Assembly (NCBI GenBank): GCA_031255495.1 | Contig: JAIRSK010000020.1 | Coordinates: forward strand, 1 to 64,000 | Reading direction: 5' to 3' | Length of the DNA stretch: 64,000 nucleotides | Origin: Endomicrobiellum devescovinae | GTDB lineage: Bacteria; Elusimicrobiota; Endomicrobiia; Endomicrobiales; Endomicrobiaceae | Shown here: piece by piece, positions 32,943-41,608 of the stretch | Layout: each line of letters begins with the position of its first letter | Position numbering within the stretch: position 1 is the stretch's first letter | The notes under the pieces: model-generated | Seen by the model: the letters and a program-made list of their open reading frames with translations, nothing else | Database searches by the model: none | Told to the model about the DNA's origin: nothing | Made by a program: the position numbers and the translations under genes

Positions 32943-34785
32943 CTGCAAACATCTTTAAAGCTTTGTTGGCTACCCCTTCAGGTGTAAGACCGTACTTCTT
33001 TCTTAGTACTTTTACATTTCCATGCTCTATAAATTTATCTGGAAGCCCTATACATTCAACTTCAGCTCCTGTACCAAATAACACATTCTTTACGCTTTCG
33101 CCAAAACCGCCGATTAAAGAATTCTCTTCAACTGTAACAAATTTCTTAGTTTTTGAAAGAGCCTCTTTTATTATGTCAACATCCAAAGGTTTTAAAAACC
33201 TCATATTTATTACAGAAGCATTTATATTTTCCTTTTCTAACAGTTGGGCGGCTTTTAAACACGTATTTACGTGGCTTCCTATAGCAAGAAAGCAAATATC
33301 ATCACCTTCTTTTATAACAGTTCCTTTCCCGATTTTTAAAACACATGAAGATTTATCAAGTTTGCCCCCTACTCCAGCTCCTCTAGGATAACGTATGGCG
33401 CAAGGTTTATTGGAGTTTAATGCAGTTTTTAACATGTGCTGTAATTCGTTCTCGTCGGCAGGAGACATAATAATTAAATTAGGTATATAATTCAGATAAG
33501 ACAAATCAAAAGCCCCGTGATGAGTTCCCCCGTCTTCACCAACAAGACCCGCTCTGTCCAAAGCAAAAGTAACTGAAAGATTCTGCAAAGCCACATCGTG
33601 TATAATATTGTCTATTGCTCTTTGCATAAATGTTGAGTAAATAGCGCAAACAGGTTTCATGCCGTCTGCTGCCATAGCGGCGGCAAAAGTAATGGCATGC
33701 TCTTCAGCAATACCTACGTCAAAATATCTGTTAGGGAACTCTTTAGCAAATTTATCAAGCCCAGTTCCTTCAGGCATTGCGGCAGTTATAGCAACTATTT
33801 TTTTATCGGAATGAGCAAGTTTTATAAGAGTGTCTGAAAAAACTTTTGTATATGTAACCTCATTAGTTTTTACAATTTCGCCAGTTTTTACGTCAAACTT
33901 GCCTACTCCGTGAAATTTTATCGGTTCAGTTTCAGCGGGAGTGTACCCCTTACCTTTTTTTGTAATAACATGCAATAAAACAGGTCCTTCCATGTCTTTG
34001 ATATTTTCAAGAATAACTGTTAAATTATTGATGTCGTGCCCTTGCACAGGACCAATATACGTAAATCCCATTTCTTCAAAAAGCATGCCTGGAAAAAGTA
34101 TTACTTTGGCTCTTTTTATAAACTTTCTAAAAGGCGAACCAAAACCGTGGAATCTACTTACAGTTTTCATCACCTTTTCTTCAACTTTTCTTGCCATACC
34201 CACAGTTAAAAGTTTAGCTAAATATCCCGCAACTGCGCCAACTTTTTGTGATATAAACATTTCATTGTCATTTAATATTACGAGCATGTTTTTTTTAAGA
34301 TGTCCTGCATTTTGTAAACCTTCAAACGCAAGACCTCCAGTCATAGAACCGTCGCCAATAACTGCTACTACTTTATAATCTTCATTCTTTATATCTCTAG
34401 CGGTTGCAAAACCCAAAGCCGCAGAAATTGAAGTTGAAGAATGCCCTACACCAAACGCATCATGCTCGGATTCAGATCTACGCGGGAAACCGCTAAGTCC
34501 ATTATGAGTTCTTATTGTTTTGAATTTATTTTTCCTTCCGGTAAGAATTTTATGTGCATAAGACTGATGACCAACGTCCCAAATTATCTTATCACGAGGC
34601 GAATCAAACACGTAATGCATTGCAACTGTCAATTCTACAACGCCAAGACTTGGGGCTAAATGACCACCGTTTACTGAAATTGTATTTACTATTTCTTCTC
34701 TTATTTCCTTTGCAAGAAGAGAAAGCTCTTCTTTATTTAATTTTTTTAAATCTTGAGGATTATTCACAGCGTCTAATATTTTCAC
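32929..34785 (-). CDS. dxs: 1-deoxy-D-xylulose-5-phosphate synthase
   Basis: About 618 residues from a GTG at 34785 that is preceded by AGGGG at 5-base spacing and opens VKILDAVNNPQDLKKL, where family members begin. An ATG at 34824 would add 13 atypical residues. It makes DXP from pyruvate and glyceraldehyde 3-phosphate with thiamine diphosphate, the entry to the non-mevalonate isoprenoid pathway. GDGSMTGGLAFE is the cofactor motif, DRAGLVGEDGGTHHGAFD holds the glutamate that activates it, and the histidine-rich GHQSYAHK is present. It is two genes from ispA, which uses the downstream C5 units. Confidence 0.95.
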   Translation of the reverse strand: MKILDAVNNPQDLKKLNKEELSLLAKEIREEIVNTISVNGGHLAPSLGVVELTVAMHYVFDSPRDKIIWDVGHQSYAHKILTGRKNKFKTIRTHNGLSGFPRRSESEHDAFGVGHSSTSISAALGFATARDIKNEDYKVVAVIGDGSMTGGLAFEGLQNAGHLKKNMLVILNDNEMFISQKVGAVAGYLAKLLTVGMARKVEEKVMKTVSRFHGFGSPFRKFIKRAKVILFPGMLFEEMGFTYIGPVQGHDINNLTVILENIKDMEGPVLLHVITKKGKGYTPAETEPIKFHGVGKFDVKTGEIVKTNEVTYTKVFSDTLIKLAHSDKKIVAITAAMPEGTGLDKFAKEFPNRYFDVGIAEEHAITFAAAMAADGMKPVCAIYSTFMQRAIDNIIHDVALQNLSVTFALDRAGLVGEDGGTHHGAFDLSYLNYIPNLIIMSPADENELQHMLKTALNSNKPCAIRYPRGAGVGGKLDKSSCVLKIGKGTVIKEGDDICFLAIGSHVNTCLKAAQLLEKENINASVINMRFLKPLDVDIIKEALSKTKKFVTVEENSLIGGFGESVKNVLFGTGAEVECIGLPDKFIEHGNVKVLRKKYGLTPEGVANKALKMFADGKK

Positions 34786-34824
34786 TATTGCCCCTAATAA
34801 AAACATTGAAATAAAATATGACAA

Positions 34825-34983
34825 AAACCTGACACTTAACTAAGGACAACTATTTCTCAACAACCATAGATTATGTATATTGCGATTTTCGCAGAAATGA
34901 CAGCACAACAAAGCCGCAACAACAAATTTCTGTACAAATCCTTAAATTGATTGATGACGACATATCAAAGACAAATTAAAAAA
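34825..34983 (-). other. Gap between ispA and dxs, nothing firm seen
   Basis: This 159-bp gap separates ispA from the dxs/tlyA/leuS group. No RNA gene, strong terminator or convincing promoter was found, although it must either end the upstream transcript or carry the dxs promoter. Confidence 0.3.
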
Positions 34984-35877
34984 TCAGCAATTTCTTGATG
35001 TCATGTAATCTGCAAGATGTAGAAATATTTCGGCTTTATCTCCGAATATAGATAATGCATTTTTTGCTTTATTTATATGCCTGTACGCTATTCTTTCCGC
35101 TTCTTCTTTGCCAAACAACGAAAGAGCGGTCAGTTTATCGTTGTCTGCATCGCTGCCATTTTTACCTAAAAGTCTTTTATCAGCATAAACGTCCAAAATA
35201 TCATCTGTAATTTGAAAAGCTATTCCTATATTTGTTCCGTAAGCTTCTAATGATTTTAAACCTTTTTCATCTGCGTCGGCTAAAAGTGCACCTATTTTTA
35301 AACTTGCAACTATCAACGCAGCAGTTTTTTTTATCTGTATAAATTTTAACTTTTTCTCTAAAATTTCTTTATTTTTCTCGCTCCAGCTGCCTGTCTCTAG
35401 AGTATCTTCGGCTTGTCCTGCAATCATACCTTTATATCCGCTGTAATCAGCGAGAACATTTACTGCTTTGTTAATATTCTTATCTTCAGCATTAGCTTTT
35501 GTTATAAGATTAAAGGCTTCCGTAAGCAAAGCATCGCCGCATAAAATAGCGGCAGCTTCGCCGAACTTTTTGTGATTGGTAGGCATTCCCCTGCGCAAAT
35601 CATCGTTATCCATAGACGGCAAATCATCATGAACTAACGAGTACGTATGCAAATATTCTACCGCACAAGCCGCTGGAAGAACGTCTTTAGCTTTGCCGCC
35701 AAAAAGTTCTGCAGCTAAAAAAACACAAATAGGACGCAGTCTTTTTCCACCTGCCATAACGCTATAACGCATACCTTGAGAAATTACAGAATTGTCTTTA
35801 GGCAAAAATCTTTTTAATGCCGAGTTTACATATTTTGCTTTTTTTGACAAATATTTCTTTAAATTAACTTTTTGCAA
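34984..35877 (-). CDS. ispA: Polyprenyl (farnesyl/geranylgeranyl) diphosphate synthase
   Basis: A 297-residue trans-prenyl chain-elongating enzyme. The first aspartate-rich motif is DDLPSMDNDD (Asp84-Asp93) and the second is FQITDDILD, both Mg2+-diphosphate sites, with GGKRLRP for substrate binding. The x-D-D-L-P-x-M-D pattern with the two-residue insertion is that of bacterial farnesyl or geranylgeranyl diphosphate synthases; chain length cannot be settled by eye. It directly follows xseB, a common order (xseA-xseB-ispA-dxs). Confidence 0.92.
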   Translation of the reverse strand: MQKVNLKKYLSKKAKYVNSALKRFLPKDNSVISQGMRYSVMAGGKRLRPICVFLAAELFGGKAKDVLPAACAVEYLHTYSLVHDDLPSMDNDDLRRGMPTNHKKFGEAAAILCGDALLTEAFNLITKANAEDKNINKAVNVLADYSGYKGMIAGQAEDTLETGSWSEKNKEILEKKLKFIQIKKTAALIVASLKIGALLADADEKGLKSLEAYGTNIGIAFQITDDILDVYADKRLLGKNGSDADNDKLTALSLFGKEEAERIAYRHINKAKNALSIFGDKAEIFLHLADYMTSRNC

Positions 35878-35880
35878 AAT

Positions 35881-36096
35881 TTACTCCTTAAAAGGCTTTA
35901 CTTCTCCTGAAGAAGTTATAATTTCAATTTTCTTTTTTGTTTCGTTGAGTTTTTCGGAACAAAATTTTACGAGCTGTGCTCCTTCAGAAAACAAAGCCAA
36001 TGCTTTATCTAAATCAGGCTCGGCGTTTTCCATTTCTGAAACTATAGCTTCTAGTCTTTGCAAAGACTTTTCAAAATTTAATTGTCTTTTAGTCAT
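35881..36096 (-). CDS. xseB: Exodeoxyribonuclease VII small subunit
   Basis: A 71-residue helical protein: FEKSLQRLEAIVSEMENAEPDLDKALALFSEGAQLVKFC, the XseB signature. It binds along the XseA helices in the exonuclease VII complex that trims single-stranded DNA. Its start overlaps the xseA stop by 8 bases. Confidence 0.93.
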   Translation of the reverse strand: MTKRQLNFEKSLQRLEAIVSEMENAEPDLDKALALFSEGAQLVKFCSEKLNETKKKIEIITSSGEVKPFKE

Positions 36097-37309
36097 AAGA
36101 TTTTACCTCGGCATTAAAACCACCAGACGCAAGTTTTATGTTCACAATATCGCCTTTTTTGACTTCGTTTGAATTTTTAATAATTTTATTATTGCTGTCA
36201 AAACAAATTGAAAAGCCTCTTTCCAAAACAGCCAAAGGTGACAATATATTTAATTTATGAGCGGCATTTTTCAATCTTTCAGATTTCGTTTCAAAAAGTC
36301 TTTCTGCATTATTTTTAAGTCTTTCGCCCATATCATCAACGTAAGCTATTTTATCTTCATATATTAAGTGCGGCTTTATTAAACTTCTTGAAGACTTCAA
36401 TCTTTTAAATCGCTCAAGATAATTGTTGAATATTAAATCCATTGCGTCGTTTAAAGAATTTCGCAACTGGTCTACTTGTCCGGATATAACGCTTCTTTTC
36501 CTTAAAACCATTTCTACTGCTGCAGACGGAGTCGGCGCTCGCATATCTGCAACAAAATCTGCTATTGTAAAGTCCACTTCATGCCCGACACAAGAAATCG
36601 TAGGTATTTTAGAGTTAAAAATTGCTCTAGCCACAACTTCTGTGTTAAACGCCCACAAATCTTCTATTGAACCGCCACCGCGACCAATAAGAAGAACATC
36701 TAAATCTTTATAATTATCGTTTAAGTATTTTATAGCTTTTGTGATTTCCTTTTCAGCCTCGCTCCCCTGCACTCTTGCAGGACATATCAAAACTTCAACA
36801 TCAATTTTCAAATTATATATAACGCGCAAAATATCATGTAAAGCTGCGCCGTCTTGAGAAGTAACAACTCCAATTTTATTTACAATATCAGGAATTGTTT
36901 TTTTTACACTTTCGTCAAACAAACCTTCCAAATCAAGTTTTTTCTTAAGTTTCTCATATGCCTCGTAAAGTTCACCTTTACCATACTGCTCCATATGGTT
37001 TACAATAATCTGGTAATCGCCATATTTAGGGTATGAGCTGACTCTCCCATAAACTAAAACTTTCATACCGTCTTCAGGAGCAAAAGTCAACCCTGTATTT
37101 GCATTTTGAAACATTACGGCTTTTATTTGAGCGTTAGCGTCTTTAACACTAAAATACATATGCCCTGAGTTGTAAAGTTTAAAGTTTGAAATCTCGCCTT
37201 GTACCCAAACACATGGATAAGAATCTTCCAAAATAAGCTTTATTTCAGCGCTTATTTGAGAAACAGTATAAATCAAACGCTCGTCATTATCGCTATTCTC
37301 AATTCTCAT
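36089..37309 (-). CDS. xseA: Exodeoxyribonuclease VII large subunit
   Basis: A 406-residue enzyme. An N-terminal OB fold (WVQGEISNFKLYNSGHMYFSVKD) is followed by the catalytic domain with GVVTSQDGAALHD, RGGGSIEDLWAFN and SCVGHEVDFTIADFVADMRAPTPSAA, then a long helical region that binds XseB. It degrades single-stranded DNA from both ends into oligonucleotides. It begins 3 bp after the rny stop. Confidence 0.95.
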   Translation of the reverse strand: MRIENSDNDERLIYTVSQISAEIKLILEDSYPCVWVQGEISNFKLYNSGHMYFSVKDANAQIKAVMFQNANTGLTFAPEDGMKVLVYGRVSSYPKYGDYQIIVNHMEQYGKGELYEAYEKLKKKLDLEGLFDESVKKTIPDIVNKIGVVTSQDGAALHDILRVIYNLKIDVEVLICPARVQGSEAEKEITKAIKYLNDNYKDLDVLLIGRGGGSIEDLWAFNTEVVARAIFNSKIPTISCVGHEVDFTIADFVADMRAPTPSAAVEMVLRKRSVISGQVDQLRNSLNDAMDLIFNNYLERFKRLKSSRSLIKPHLIYEDKIAYVDDMGERLKNNAERLFETKSERLKNAAHKLNILSPLAVLERGFSICFDSNNKIIKNSNEVKKGDIVNIKLASGGFNAEVKSYD

Positions 37310-37312
37310 ATT

Positions 37313-38857
37313 TTATTTGGCTATATCTTGCGCTCTTGTTTCCCTTATTACCGTTATTTTGATTTGTCCTGGATATTCAAGCTCTTGCTCAACTTTCTTG
37401 GCTATATCATGAGCCAAAACTTGAGCTTGCTTGTCGTCAACATGTTCAGGCTCAACAAGTATTCTTACTTCTCTTCCAGCTTGGACGGCATAAGCTAAAG
37501 AAACACCTTGAAATTCTTTAGCCACTTTTTCAAGCTTCTCAAGACGCTTTAAATAATGCTCTACAGACTCTCTTCTTGCTCCAGGTCTTGCAGCCGAAAT
37601 TGCGTCTGCAGCAGCTATTACAAAAGCTTCAGGGCTTGCAGGAGCTTCAATTCCTTCATGGTGCGACAAAATAGCATTTATCATCTTTTGAGATTCACCG
37701 TATTTCTTAGCTATATCCGCAGAAATCTGATGATGAGTTCCCTCAACTTCGTGGTCAACAGCTTTACCTATATCGTGGAGCAAAGCTGCTTTCTTGCAAA
37801 ACATAACGTCCAGACCAAGCTCCCCAGCTATAGCGCCAGCAAGCCATGTAACTTCTAGGGTGTGCTGAAGCTGGTTCTGACCATAAGACGTTCTATATTT
37901 TAATTTGCCCAACAATTTAATTATCTCAAGGTTAAGACCCGGAACGCCTGCGTCAATAGCAGCCTGTTCACCGATTTCTTTAAGGTGCTGGTCCATTTCC
38001 CTTTTAACTTTTGCAACAACTTCTTCAATTCTGGCAGGGTGTATTCTACCGTCCGCTATCAATCTTTCCAATGCAATTTTAGCCGTCTGTCTTCTTACGC
38101 CATCAAAAGCAGAAATAGTAATAGCTTCTGGAGTGTCATCAACTATCAAGTCCACTCCTGTGGCTTGTTCAAAAGCTCTTATATTTCTTCCTTCTCTACC
38201 TATAATTCTTCCTTTAATTTCGTCGCTAGGTATTTGAACGGTTGAAGTAGTAATATCTGCTGTATGGTCTGCAGCTATGCGTTGTATTGCAATGGAAAGA
38301 ATTTCTTTTGATTTCTTATCCGCATTTTCGCGAGTTTCTTGTTCAAGTTTCTGAGCTAAAATAGCCGCATCTTGTCTTGCTTCTTTTTCCATCTCGTTTA
38401 TTAGCGTCTTCTTGGCTTCTTCTCTTGTCATTCCTGATACGCGTTCCAAAACTTTTTTCTGTTCTTCTTTTATTCTGTCAACTTCGGAAAACTTTATTGT
38501 AAGATGATGTTCTTTGTTTGAAATTTCTTTCTCTTTACCTGCTAAATCTTTTTCTTTCCTATCTATGGCGTCCATCTTGCGCTCTAAATTCTCTTCGCGC
38601 TGATTGATTCTATTTTCCATGTTTTGGACTGATTGTTTTCTTTCTTTTATATCAAGCTCAAACTCTTTTCTTTCTTTATCAACTATGACTTTTGCTTCAA
38701 GCAAAGCCTCTTTTGTTTTAGTCTCCGCAACCATTTTTGCTTCTTTTATTATTCTTTCTGAGACTTGCTCTGCAGATTTTGCGTTTACTTTTGCATAAAC
38801 TAGACGCAAAACATATCCTGTAATTGCCGCTAAAACTCCTATAATAATCGCTCCCAT
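37313..38857 (-). CDS. rny: Ribonuclease Y
   Basis: A 514-residue membrane-anchored endoribonuclease that initiates mRNA decay in organisms lacking RNase E. A short N-terminal transmembrane helix (GAIIIGVLAAITGYVL) leads into a long coiled coil to about residue 190, a KH domain with GRIIGREGRNIRAFE (about 213-227), and an HD domain with LLHDIGKAVDHE (His361, Asp362). The layout and length are canonical. It lies between xseA and the cyclo-ligase gene. Confidence 0.96.
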   Translation of the reverse strand: MGAIIIGVLAAITGYVLRLVYAKVNAKSAEQVSERIIKEAKMVAETKTKEALLEAKVIVDKERKEFELDIKERKQSVQNMENRINQREENLERKMDAIDRKEKDLAGKEKEISNKEHHLTIKFSEVDRIKEEQKKVLERVSGMTREEAKKTLINEMEKEARQDAAILAQKLEQETRENADKKSKEILSIAIQRIAADHTADITTSTVQIPSDEIKGRIIGREGRNIRAFEQATGVDLIVDDTPEAITISAFDGVRRQTAKIALERLIADGRIHPARIEEVVAKVKREMDQHLKEIGEQAAIDAGVPGLNLEIIKLLGKLKYRTSYGQNQLQHTLEVTWLAGAIAGELGLDVMFCKKAALLHDIGKAVDHEVEGTHHQISADIAKKYGESQKMINAILSHHEGIEAPASPEAFVIAAADAISAARPGARRESVEHYLKRLEKLEKVAKEFQGVSLAYAVQAGREVRILVEPEHVDDKQAQVLAHDIAKKVEQELEYPGQIKITVIRETRAQDIAK

Positions 38858-38867
38858 CTTTCACTCC

Positions 38868-39458
38868 TCACTTTATAGTTTGTATGATCCTTTGCTCAGT
38901 AACGATAGTTCCAATCGGCAGATCATGTTTTCCGATTGGAAGTTTGTCCGTAATTTGAAAATCATAAGCAAGACCTACCGTCTTGCTTAAAGGCACGTCT
39001 TTTAACCATCTATCGTAATAGCCCTTACCGTAACCAAGTCTGTAGCCCGAAAGATCAAAAGCAATCCCTGGGATCAAAGCTAAATCAATAGAATCTTTTG
39101 AAGCAACATCGTCCGAATTTACTTCAGGCTGCCTTATTCCATAAACTAACTGATTGGCGTCTTCAAGCCCTACTATTCTTACAGTCTGCATAAACGAATC
39201 TCCGGGATTTTTTATCGCAGGAACAACAACATTTTTCCCTTCTTCAATAGCTGACTTCACAATAAAATCAGTTATTACCTCAGAACCATAAGACAAGTAA
39301 ATCATAAGAGTATTCGCCTGTTCGTATAGAGAAAACTTTTTAAGTGCGGCAAGAATAGCAGTACTGCAAACTAAAGCCGAAGTCGGATCAAGCCTGTTTC
39401 TCATAGACAAAAACTCAGATCTCACTTTTCTTTTTTCTAATTCCAAGTAATCGTTCAC
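38868..39458 (-). CDS. 5-formyltetrahydrofolate cyclo-ligase
   Basis: About 196 residues from the GTG at 39458 (VNDYLELEKRKVRSEFL), preceded by GAGGG; the longer frame to 39596 would lie mostly inside rarA. It converts 5-formyl-THF to methenyl-THF with ATP. The C-terminal block LIPGIAFDLSGYRLGYGKGYYDRWL is the family signature with the phosphate loop GYGKGYYD. The start falls within the 3' end of rarA, so translation is coupled. In E. coli this gene (fau, ygfA) also lies near zapA and 6S RNA. Confidence 0.9.
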   Translation of the reverse strand: MNDYLELEKRKVRSEFLSMRNRLDPTSALVCSTAILAALKKFSLYEQANTLMIYLSYGSEVITDFIVKSAIEEGKNVVVPAIKNPGDSFMQTVRIVGLEDANQLVYGIRQPEVNSDDVASKDSIDLALIPGIAFDLSGYRLGYGKGYYDRWLKDVPLSKTVGLAYDFQITDKLPIGKHDLPIGTIVTEQRIIQTIK

Positions 39459-40734
39459 GTATTTTACCCTCGTAGCCTTCTTTTGTAGGCGTATAAAGTT
39501 CCACAGGATCTGTCCAATATTCCTGTTTGACATAATGTCCTTCAAAATCGTGTGGATACTTGTAGCCTTTTCCGTGCCCCAGCTCTTTTCTGTCAAGAGT
39601 TGCGTCTTTTAAGTGATTCGGAACGTTTCTATCTTTGCCATTTTTAACCTCCGCCAACGCATTCTCAATTGCTAAGTAAGAAGCGTTAGATTTTGGAGCG
39701 CATGCAACATAAATAGCTGCCTGAGCTAAAATAATCCTCGCTTCAGGCATACCTACAAACTCAATAGCATTAAGAGCAGAAACGGCAAGAGTCAAGGCTC
39801 TAGGATCCGCTATGCCTACGTCTTCAGAAGCACAAATTATTATTCTTCTAGCGATAAAACGGGGATCTTCCCCAGCGGCAAGCATCTTTGCCAACCAATA
39901 AGCAGTTGCGTCAGGATCTGTTCCTCTCATTGATTTTATAAACGCCGAGATATGATCGTAGTGAGCGTCTCCTGAACGATCATAAACAACTGCTTTTTTC
40001 TGCATTGATTCTTGAGCCACGTTTATGTCAAAAAACCTGACACCGTCCTTATTTACTTTTGTTGAAAGAACGCCTATTTCAAGAGCATTGAGAAGCTTTC
40101 TTGCATCGCCACCCGAATTGGCAATAAGATGTTTTTTTGCTTCTTCGGACATTCTGACATTGTACTTGCCAAGACCTTTATCTTTATTATTCAGAGCCGA
40201 CTCCATAATCGCATATAAAGCTTTTTGCGACAAAGAATTAAACTCAAAAACAGTGCTTCTTGAAATAATCGCCGCATTAATATAAAAAAACGGGTTTTCT
40301 GTTGTTATTCCTATTAGGGTTATGATTCCTCTTTCAACATCTGGAAGTAAAGCGTCTTGCTGAGAACGATTAAAATGATGAATTTCATCAAGCATCAAGA
40401 TAGTCTTTTTACCTGATAGTTCCGACCTAGATTTAGCTGACTCTATTATTTTTCTTATGTCGGATATTCCTATAGTTACAGCATTTGCTTCTTCAAAATA
40501 TGATTTTGTTTTTGAAGCTATTATTCTCGCCAATGCACTCTTTCCGCTTCCAGGTGGTCCAAAAAATATAACAGAACCAAGATTGTCGGCTTCTATGGCG
40601 CGGCGCAACAGCTTGTCGTTTCCGACAATGTTGTCCTGTCCCATAAACTCTTCAAAGCCACAAGGCGCCATTCTTGCCGCCAATGGTTTATTTTTTTGGC
40701 TTGCCGCCTCACTAAAAAAATCTGTTTGTTTCAT
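39415..40734 (-). CDS. rarA: Replication-associated recombination protein A (RarA/MgsA)
   Basis: A 439-residue AAA+ ATPase related to clamp loaders. N-terminal PLAARMAPCGFEEFMGQDNIVG, Walker A FFGPPGSGKSALARI (about residue 60), Walker B LMLDEIHHFNRSQQDALLP, a sensor-1 ITTENPFFYINAAIISR and the C-terminal tetramerisation region (GTDPDATAYWLAKMLAAGEDPRFIARR) are all present. It acts at stalled replication forks. It begins only about 7 bp after the 3' end of the 6S RNA gene. Confidence 0.96.
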   Translation of the reverse strand: MKQTDFFSEAASQKNKPLAARMAPCGFEEFMGQDNIVGNDKLLRRAIEADNLGSVIFFGPPGSGKSALARIIASKTKSYFEEANAVTIGISDIRKIIESAKSRSELSGKKTILMLDEIHHFNRSQQDALLPDVERGIITLIGITTENPFFYINAAIISRSTVFEFNSLSQKALYAIMESALNNKDKGLGKYNVRMSEEAKKHLIANSGGDARKLLNALEIGVLSTKVNKDGVRFFDINVAQESMQKKAVVYDRSGDAHYDHISAFIKSMRGTDPDATAYWLAKMLAAGEDPRFIARRIIICASEDVGIADPRALTLAVSALNAIEFVGMPEARIILAQAAIYVACAPKSNASYLAIENALAEVKNGKDRNVPNHLKDATLDRKELGHGKGYKYPHDFEGHYVKQEYWTDPVELYTPTKEGYEGKIRERLLGIRKKKSEI

Positions 40735-40740
40735 AAAATA

Positions 40741-40892
40741 GAAAAACCCGCAATGCCGTTAGTTTTAACCAGTTTAAAGCCCTCTTTGTTTAAGTGAGAT
40801 ACAGTGGCATAAGCCCACGAGCATACGCTCGACTGCTGTTCTCTAAAGTTGACTTGTAGGAATAAACCGACTAAAACATCACCAACATCGCA
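40741..40892 (-). ncRNA. ssrS: 6S RNA
   Basis: A minus-strand RNA of about 150 bases between zapA and rarA/cyclo-ligase, the position of 6S RNA in many bacteria. The ends pair: TGCGATGTT (40892-40884) with GGCATTGCG (40757-40749), with G-T pairs, and further in GTTTTAGTCGGTTT pairs with AAACTGGTTAAAAC over 14 positions including four G-T pairs. Beyond a large unpaired central bubble, a terminal stem holds GAGCGTATGCTCG. The transcript ends GCGGGTTTTTC. This closing stem, bubble and terminal loop form mimics an open promoter and binds the housekeeping RNA polymerase. Confidence 0.85.
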
Positions 40893-40896
40893 GATT

Positions 40897-40902
40897 ATTA
40901 TA
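40897..40902 (-). promoter_or_regulatory. -10 box of the 6S RNA gene
   Basis: TATAAT on the minus strand ends about 5-7 bases before the predicted 5' end of the 6S RNA. No good -35 box is visible at 16-18 bp. It overlaps the gap just after the zapA stop at 40911. Confidence 0.55.
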
Positions 40903-40910
40903 AAAATATT

Positions 40911-41201
40911 TCAATTCGCGTAATCGGACTCGTCAAGTTGCCTAATTAGGTCTCTAATTTTCTTATCATAATTATTTGAAATACTTTCTTGCAAATCTCT
41001 TAATTTAAGCAGTTCTGCCGCTATTTTCACAGCGGTTAAAGCCGCTATTTTCTGCGTGTCGGGCACATTAAAATTCTCTTTTTTTACTTCAATCCACTGC
41101 TCATTTACAAAATTTACGACCCTGTTAAAACTCAATTCATCTAAATTGTCTATATTAAATTCTATATCTCTTCCCATTATTCTTTCGCGGGTAGTAGCCA
41201 T
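40911..41201 (-). CDS. zapA: Cell division protein ZapA
   Basis: About 96 residues from the ATG at 41201, one base after the stop of the upstream coiled-coil gene. The longer frame to 41225 would overlap that gene. It fits the ZapA family: an N-terminal beta region (GRDIEFNID) followed by a coiled coil with DTQKIAALTAVKIAAELLKLRD, the family's strongest block. ZapA cross-links FtsZ filaments at mid-cell. It is followed by the 6S RNA gene. Confidence 0.85.
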   Translation of the reverse strand: MATTRERIMGRDIEFNIDNLDELSFNRVVNFVNEQWIEVKKENFNVPDTQKIAALTAVKIAAELLKLRDLQESISNNYDKKIRDLIRQLDESDYAN

Positions 41202-41202
41202 A

Positions 41203-41433
41203 TTACGAAACCCTTGCCGTATCAATCTTTTTCATTATTCTTTCTACTCTAGAGACTGTTTCTTTTGCGTTTCTTTTTAATGCCGCATATTCGCTTACAA
41301 TGCTCCTATTGCGTTCATTTTCTTTTCTCAAATATTCAACTTCCAACTTTAATTTATGGTTTTCATTCGTAAATTTTTTTAAATTTTCAGCTGCTTTTCT
41401 AACTTTAACAGCTAAAATTTCAATATTTTCCAT
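41203..41433 (-). CDS. Short coiled-coil protein, ZapB-like
   Basis: A 76-residue protein that is almost entirely predicted coiled coil (VRKAAENLKKFTNENHKLKLEVEYLRKENERN), with no membrane segment. In several phyla a small coiled-coil protein of this size precedes zapA and is thought to act with it in division. It is directly coupled to zapA (1 bp). The promoter at 41440-41468 places the predicted transcript start on the A of its ATG, so its mRNA may be leaderless. Confidence 0.7.
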   Translation of the reverse strand: MENIEILAVKVRKAAENLKKFTNENHKLKLEVEYLRKENERNRSIVSEYAALKRNAKETVSRVERIMKKIDTARVS

Positions 41434-41439
41434 GCCAAT

Positions 41440-41468
41440 ATTCTATAAATTGCCCTAATGAATGTCAA
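41440..41468 (-). promoter_or_regulatory. Promoter of the zapB-like/zapA operon, leaderless
   Basis: On the minus strand TTGACA (41468-41463), a 17-bp spacer and TAGAAT (41445-41440), near-consensus. The ATG at 41433 begins 7 bases after the -10 box, which is where transcription would start. Confidence 0.8.
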
Positions 41469-41548
41469 TGCGTTATTTTATATTTATGAAACATTTATAT
41501 ATGCCTAATCTTCCAGTTAGAACCTAAAAATTTATATATAAAATAAAA

Positions 41549-41582
41549 AACGAACGGACAAAGTATATTATCCGTTCGTTTT
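41549..41582 (-). terminator. Rho-independent terminator of the por operon
   Basis: AACGAACGGA and TCCGTTCGTT are a perfect 10-bp stem around a 12-base loop. On the minus strand it is followed by a run of T residues, and on the plus strand by TTTTAAA. It lies about 27 bp after the porB stop. Confidence 0.85.
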
Positions 41583-41608
41583 AAATATTGAAATTTACTA
41601 ATAAAAAT

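Noticed and set aside
34825..34983. Possible RNA gene between ispA and dxs
   Set aside because: No tRNA cloverleaf, no T-tailed hairpin and no promoter pair could be recognised.
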